Part shown: one piece after another, positions 13,266 to 16,671 of the stretch
Layout: the number at the start of each line of letters is the position of its first letter
Position numbering within the stretch: the first letter of the stretch is position 1
Assembly: GCA_964522485.1 (NCBI GenBank)
Contig: CAZFUS010000056.1
Coordinates: 1 to 16,671 of the forward strand
Source of the DNA: Methylohalomonas sp964522485
GTDB lineage: Bacteria; Pseudomonadota; Gammaproteobacteria; Methylohalomonadales; Methylohalomonadaceae
Length of the DNA: 16,671 nt
Direction of reading: 5' to 3'
The notes under the pieces: generated by a model
Told to the model about the DNA's origin: nothing
Database searches by the model: none
Seen by the model: only the letters and a program-made list of their open reading frames with translations
Translations under genes and position numbers: made by a program

Positions 13266-13822
13266 GCGTGACCGATGTCCGACGACAGCATCTGAATGTC
13301 CACACCCAGCAGACGCGCGGCCGAGTGCCAGCGTTGTTCACAGGGCGTGGCGAAAATGATATCGGCATCAGCCGGTCCGCTCAGCCAGGCATTATCGCCG
13401 ATTTCCCGTTCTAGCTGTCCGGCCGCCCAGCCGGCGTAACCCAGGGCGATCAGCGTATTCTGCGGGCCTGTCGCGGCCGCGATGGCCTCCAGGATATCGC
13501 GCGACGTGGTCATGCTGATGTTCGGGCTGATCTGGATCGAGGAATCCCAGTGCCGCTCGGGGGTATGCAGAATGAAACCGCGATCAGTCTGCACGGGTCC
13601 TCCCTGATAGACCAGGGTTTTATCGATAGTGTCAGTGGCCGCCGTCAGGTCCATTTGCGCGAACACCTCACCCAGCGTCAGCTCCAGCGGACGGTTCACC
13701 ACTATACCCATGGCGCCTTCTTCATTATGCGCGCAGATGTAGGTGACCGTCTGCTGGAAGTTGGGATCGGCCAGCGCCGGCATCGCAATCAGGAAGTGAT
13801 TGGTCAGATTGGTACTCTGCAT
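13262..13822 (-). CDS. yqgE: YqgE/AlgH family protein (DUF179)
   Basis: A 186-residue soluble protein, the usual length for the family. Family blocks include LTNHFLIAMPALADPNFQQT (5-24), the VTYICAHNEEGAMGIVVNRP region, VYQGGPVQTDRGFILH and the C-terminal GYAGWAAGQLEREIGDNAWL. It starts at ATG 13822. The fold is known but a biochemical activity is not established; in Pseudomonas the homologue AlgH was tied to alginate regulation. It is co-directional with ruvX and translationally coupled to it. About 107 bases without a supported gene separate it from the TonB-family gene upstream. Confidence 0.94.
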   Translation of the reverse strand: MQSTNLTNHFLIAMPALADPNFQQTVTYICAHNEEGAMGIVVNRPLELTLGEVFAQMDLTAATDTIDKTLVYQGGPVQTDRGFILHTPERHWDSSIQISPNISMTTSRDILEAIAAATGPQNTLIALGYAGWAAGQLEREIGDNAWLSGPADADIIFATPCEQRWHSAARLLGVDIQMLSSDIGHA

Positions 13823-13929
13823 ACGAGCTAGTATCCGCGCTGTGTTTTCAATCTACAAGGCTGGGTTGTTCATTGTCGAGTACCAATTCACGGATCGATT
13901 CGAGCGCAACGACCACGCGGCATTCTGCT

Positions 13930-14976
13930 TTACTGGAAGCGGTTGCCCTGCATGAACTGCCATGTGCGGGTGATGTGCAGAATATCGGTTTCTGTCCGGA
14001 TATTATCGGGAAACGGCGCGAATGGCGCTGCCAGCTTTACAATACGGATAGCCGCATCGTCCAGTATTTTGTTGCCGGAGGAGCGGCGGATGGTGATCTG
14101 CTCCACTGATCCATCCGGATTCAGTGCGACGTCCAGTATCAGGCTACCGGTGAGGCCGCGCTGGCGCGCCTCCTCGGGATAATTCAGATTGCCGACCCGC
14201 TCCACCTTGGTGCGCCAGGCTTCCATGTAGCTGGCGTATTTGTACTCCTTGGTACTGGCCGAGATAAAGGTACGTCGCGGCCGCTCGGCCTTGGCCTTGA
14301 GTTTCCGCTGAATTTCGGCGCTGAGCGCCGCCGCCTTCATGCTGCTGCTCATGAGTTCGGCGCCACTGGGTTTTTCCTCGGCCGGCTGTTCGGCGGCTTC
14401 CGTCTCGGCCTCCGGTTTCGGTTCTGTCTCGGGTCTGGGCTCTGGCTCCGGCTCAGTCTCTGCTGGCTGTTCAGGTTTCTCGGGCGGTGGTTCGGGCGCT
14501 TCAACCGGCGCCGGCTCCGGTGTTTGGACCGCGACTTGTTCCGGCGTTTCGGCTGGTTCGGGTGCCGGTTCCACTTCGGCGACTTCGGGTGGGGGCGGTT
14601 CCGGCTCGGGGTCCGGTTGCTCGGGCAGTGGCTCAGGTTCCGCGGGAGACGGGGCCGGCTGTACCGGTGCCGGTGCAGTGACCTCCGCGACCGGTTCCGG
14701 CAATGGCGGGGGCAATGGCGTGGACGGCCGTTCCGGTTCCTCGCTTTCGCCACCGCCTTCCAGATTTGCCTGCGCCAGATAATCGGCCTCTTCCGGTTCC
14801 TCGCTTTCCTGCTGCACCAGCAGGATATCCATCGGCTCGTAGCGGGACTTCGGATCGTCAGTTGGGGCAAACGTCACACCCAGAATCACGATGGCGTGCA
14901 GAATCACGGCCAGACAGAGCGTCAACCCCAGCCGATCGGCGGGCGTGATCTGAGGCGTGGGTGTCGGGGCGCTCAA
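13930..14976 (-). CDS. tonB: TonB-family energy transducer with long Pro/Glu-rich spacer
   Basis: I place the start at TTG 14976, which overlaps the previous gene's stop (TTGA) and gives MSAPTPTPQITPADRLG just before the single span (about 16-36, LGLTLCLAVILHAIVILGVTF). Without it the frame runs on inside the neighbouring gene. A Pro/Glu/Ala-rich spacer fills about 55-215. A charged linker follows, then a C-terminal TonB domain (about 250-340) with VGNLNYPEEARQRGLTGSLI, VALNPDGSVEQITIRRSSG and a final HITRTWQFMQGN. TonB proteins carry inner-membrane proton-motive energy to outer-membrane receptors. No exbB/exbD lies nearby. Position next to yqgE-ruvX-pyr parallels P. aeruginosa tonB3, which has been linked to twitching motility, so coupling to the PqqU-like receptor here is possible but unproven. 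Confidence 0.88.
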   Translation of the reverse strand: MSAPTPTPQITPADRLGLTLCLAVILHAIVILGVTFAPTDDPKSRYEPMDILLVQQESEEPEEADYLAQANLEGGGESEEPERPSTPLPPPLPEPVAEVTAPAPVQPAPSPAEPEPLPEQPDPEPEPPPPEVAEVEPAPEPAETPEQVAVQTPEPAPVEAPEPPPEKPEQPAETEPEPEPRPETEPKPEAETEAAEQPAEEKPSGAELMSSSMKAAALSAEIQRKLKAKAERPRRTFISASTKEYKYASYMEAWRTKVERVGNLNYPEEARQRGLTGSLILDVALNPDGSVEQITIRRSSGNKILDDAAIRIVKLAAPFAPFPDNIRTETDILHITRTWQFMQGNRFQ

Positions 14977-15521
14977 TGTTCGGGCAGGCGCAACAGCATC
15001 TGGCGGGCGATTATACCGTTGACGATGCCGAAGATCAGGGCTGCCGTCATCAACAGCGGCAGCAGATACATAATGCCGCGGTTGGGAATGAAGGCGATAT
15101 AGGCGACGCTGATCTGGGCGCTCATATGGGCAAGCGCCGCCATGACGCTGTAACCTACCGGTCCGAACCATTGACCGTGGCTGACACGGTATGCCAGTCC
15201 CAATATCAGAAGACTCGCGAATGCGCCGCTCAGACTCATGATAAAGGTCGGTGAAAACAGCGTGCCGAGTATCAGCCCGCCGGCGACCACGCGCAGGATG
15301 GCTATCCAGGCAGCAGTGTTGAAACCGTACAGTATCAGGGCGGCTACGGTCACGATATTCGCCAGGCCGGGTTTGACGCCCGGCAGCGGGCTAGGCAACG
15401 TCGCCTCGATAACATGCAGCCCCAGCGCCAGTGCCGTCAGCCAGGCGATGCGCCTGTCGAGTGCCGTCGGCTGCAGATGAATTGACTGGGCGGTGCCGGA
15501 CTCAGTAGTTGATCGCATCAT
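14973..15521 (-). CDS. Heptaprenyl diphosphate synthase component I-like membrane protein (Gx family)
   Basis: A 182-residue membrane protein when started at ATG 15521 (a second ATG follows at 15518); the longer frame to 15659 lies inside the previous gene. About five hydrophobic spans are visible. The family signature LPSPLPGVKPGLANIVTVAAL (about 42-62) is intact, followed by ILRVVAGGLILGTLFSPTFI. Despite the family name, such short membrane proteins show no prenyl-synthase motif here (no DDxxD) and resemble substrate-binding or membrane components. They commonly stand beside NusG-domain-II and ApbE genes, exactly as here, which suggests a role in an envelope flavin/quinone system (inference). 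Confidence 0.8.
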   Translation of the reverse strand: MMRSTTESGTAQSIHLQPTALDRRIAWLTALALGLHVIEATLPSPLPGVKPGLANIVTVAALILYGFNTAAWIAILRVVAGGLILGTLFSPTFIMSLSGAFASLLILGLAYRVSHGQWFGPVGYSVMAALAHMSAQISVAYIAFIPNRGIMYLLPLLMTAALIFGIVNGIIARQMLLRLPEH

Positions 15522-15876
15522 AAGATTGCTGCCGATCAGCCTGGACCAGCAAAGTAATCCGGTTGGGCAGACAGGCGGCGAAATCCCCTTCCTGCTCCAG
15601 CCAGCCGCTGTGAATGCAATATTGATTACGGCAGGGTGAATCCAGAAACCGGGCCGCACCGTCGCGTATCTCTATGCGGCTGGTGCCGAGCGAGCCGTTA
15701 ACTTCCAGTATTTGATCCTGATTCAGTGACAGGGTTTCGTGCCCATGCGGTGTGCTGTACTCGAGCCGATCACCGGAGGCGGACGGTGGCCGGTAAACGC
15801 CGTACAGCAGGATCACCAGTATTAGCGCAAGACCGATTACCACGCGATCGCCGGGGGTGGTCAGATGAGTTGTCAT
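15502..15876 (-). CDS. NusG domain II-containing envelope protein
   Basis: A 124-residue protein with one N-terminal anchor (about 11-28, RVVIGLALILVILLYGVY) and an exported NusG_II-type beta domain (about 38-120). The core LEVNGSLGTSRIEIRDG is typical, as are three cysteines: C82 and C87 in SPCRNQYCIHSG and C102 in AACLPNRI. The pattern is known for proteins paired with ApbE and Gx-family genes. It overlaps apbE by four bases and the Gx gene by 20. The spaced cysteines could be redox-active or metal-binding, but the function is not established; it has nothing to do with the transcription factor NusG beyond the fold. Confidence 0.85.
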   Translation of the reverse strand: MTTHLTTPGDRVVIGLALILVILLYGVYRPPSASGDRLEYSTPHGHETLSLNQDQILEVNGSLGTSRIEIRDGAARFLDSPCRNQYCIHSGWLEQEGDFAACLPNRITLLVQADRQQSYDAINY

Positions 15877-16671
15877 GGAGTTGTCTCGATGCCTGCAGCC
15901 GGGTCGGATTTAAACTGCAGCCGCTCCTGCATCGTGTCGGTGAGATGAATGTGTCCTTCGCTATCAATCAGCATGGCCGTTTTGATCTGCAATTGTTCGG
16001 CCATTGCGCGCCAGTGTCCCGGACCGGCGACAAACAGCGCCGTCGCCGCGGCATCGGCGCGGGCGGCGTCGGTATGGATGACGGATACGGCGATGGAGCG
16101 ATCGGCGGGACGGCCGCTGCGTGGATCGAGGATGTGATGATAGCGCTTGCGATCATGTATGAAATAGCGCTCGTAGTCGCCGGAAGTGACCAGCGCCTCG
16201 CCGTCTTTGAGTTCAAGTTCGGCGAGCACACCCGCCTTGCGTGGATGCCGGATGCCAATGTGCCAGGCGCGAGCATCCGCGTCGGGCCGGGTGCGGCCAA
16301 GCGCAATCAGATCACCACCGGCATTGATCAGGGCACTCTCTATATGATTGTTTTTCAGCAAAGTGGCTACCTGCTCCAGGGCATAACCCTTCGCGAAGGC
16401 CCCGAAGTCGAGTTGCAGCCCGGCATTGTCGCTTATTAGCCGGTCATTATCGATTCTTAGGTCACTGTAACGCGGTCTTGCATTCAGCCACCCGGACAGC
16501 GCTGCAGGTGTGGGCGGTGTATCCTGCAGCTTGTCTTGATTGAAGCCCCAGAGTTTGACCAGTCCGCCGATGGCCGGATCGAACAGACCGTCGCTTTCCT
16601 GGTAGTAAGGTCGTGCCGCGTTGATCAGTGCTTTGATTTCCGGGTCGAGTTCGGCCCTGTTGTGGCTTTTC
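15873..16671 (-). CDS. apbE: ApbE FAD:protein FMN transferase, C-terminal part (runs off the window)
   Basis: About 265 residues of the C-terminal part are present; the N-terminus, including any lipoprotein or signal peptide, lies beyond the window. The frame is open to the window edge, so the ATG at 16361 is internal. ApbE landmarks are FDPAIGGLVKLWGF, LDFGAFAKGYALEQV, SALINAGGDLIAL, DPRSGRPA and TDAARADAAATALFV, the last supplying the metal/flavin aspartate region. ApbE attaches FMN covalently to Thr/Ser of exported electron-transfer proteins. It is first in the minus-strand run seen here and overlaps the NusG_II gene. No recognisable FMN-acceptor protein is in the window. Confidence 0.93.
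   Translation of the reverse strand, partial: KSHNRAELDPEIKALINAARPYYQESDGLFDPAIGGLVKLWGFNQDKLQDTPPTPAALSGWLNARPRYSDLRIDNDRLISDNAGLQLDFGAFAKGYALEQVATLLKNNHIESALINAGGDLIALGRTRPDADARAWHIGIRHPRKAGVLAELELKDGEALVTSGDYERYFIHDRKRYHHILDPRSGRPADRSIAVSVIHTDAARADAAATALFVAGPGHWRAMAEQLQIKTAMLIDSEGHIHLTDTMQERLQFKSDPAAGIETTP

Noticed and set aside
13848..13929. Open frame between tonB and yqgE on the minus strand ending in a plausible soluble peptide (VVVALESIRELVLDNEQ)
   Set aside because: No start codon with a ribosome site is present, and the frame enters the end of tonB in a different phase. A short leader peptide cannot be excluded but is not supported.
14339..14782. Open frame on the plus strand encoding a Ser/Gly-rich protein
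   Set aside because: It is the mirror of the Pro/Glu-rich spacer of the TonB-family gene; repetitive codons keep the opposite strand open.
1..16671. tRNA, rRNA, CRISPR array, insertion sequence or prophage
   Set aside because: No cloverleaf-type sequences, repeat-spacer arrays, transposase motifs or terminal repeats were recognised anywhere in the window.

Overview
The window looks like a chromosomal segment from a PQQ-using gammaproteobacterium. Three things point there: the block yqgE-ruvX-pyrR-pyrB-pyrC' next to a TonB-family gene (an order known from Pseudomonas), a dihydroorotase-like PyrC' that has lost its metal ligands (also a Pseudomonas-type trait), and pqqA. This placement is inference; genus cannot be read from the window.

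Left part (1-5010, mostly minus strand). The 5' end of an acetate/cation symporter (actP) lies behind a DUF485 gene. A small membrane protein of unknown function follows on the plus strand. Then comes a DUF4168 exported protein with a consensus sigma-54 promoter and an IHF-like site, directly downstream of an NtrC-type response regulator and its membrane histidine kinase. The kinase and regulator genes nearly abut, and the regulator carries the GAFTGA sigma-54 contact motif, so it is the natural candidate to drive the DUF4168 gene.

Middle part (5098-9170). On the plus strand are a small secreted two-cysteine protein, a rhomboid protease and a TonB-dependent receptor closely resembling E. coli PqqU (YncD), the PQQ importer. 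Facing the receptor on the minus strand, and too short for ordinary ORF calling, are two tandem pqqA genes. They encode the same 24-residue PQQ precursor and differ by only two synonymous bases. Their upstream region has a textbook sigma-54 layout: a -24/-12 promoter, a perfect IHF consensus behind it, and three copies of GGTT-N6-AACC about 114-154 bases upstream of the predicted start. The receptor gene also has a plausible -24/-12 promoter. No pqqBCDE is present here. Back-to-back hairpin terminators separate the converging genes. This PQQ precursor/receptor locus is the main discovery of the window.

Right part (9170-16671, all minus strand). A tightly packed series reads apbE (partial), a NusG-domain-II protein, a heptaprenyl-diphosphate-synthase-component-I-like membrane protein, a TonB-family protein, then yqgE, ruvX, pyrR, pyrB, pyrC' and a PyrK-like iron-sulfur flavoprotein. 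Nearly all neighbours overlap by 1-20 bases, suggesting translational coupling; the one real gap (about 107 bases) is between tonB and yqgE as seen on the map. The pyr genes build and regulate the second step of pyrimidine synthesis, with PyrC' probably a scaffold for aspartate transcarbamoylase. The PyrK-like gene at the end is unusual for a gammaproteobacterium. No tRNA, rRNA, CRISPR or insertion sequence was seen, and no stretch over 300 bases is without a gene.
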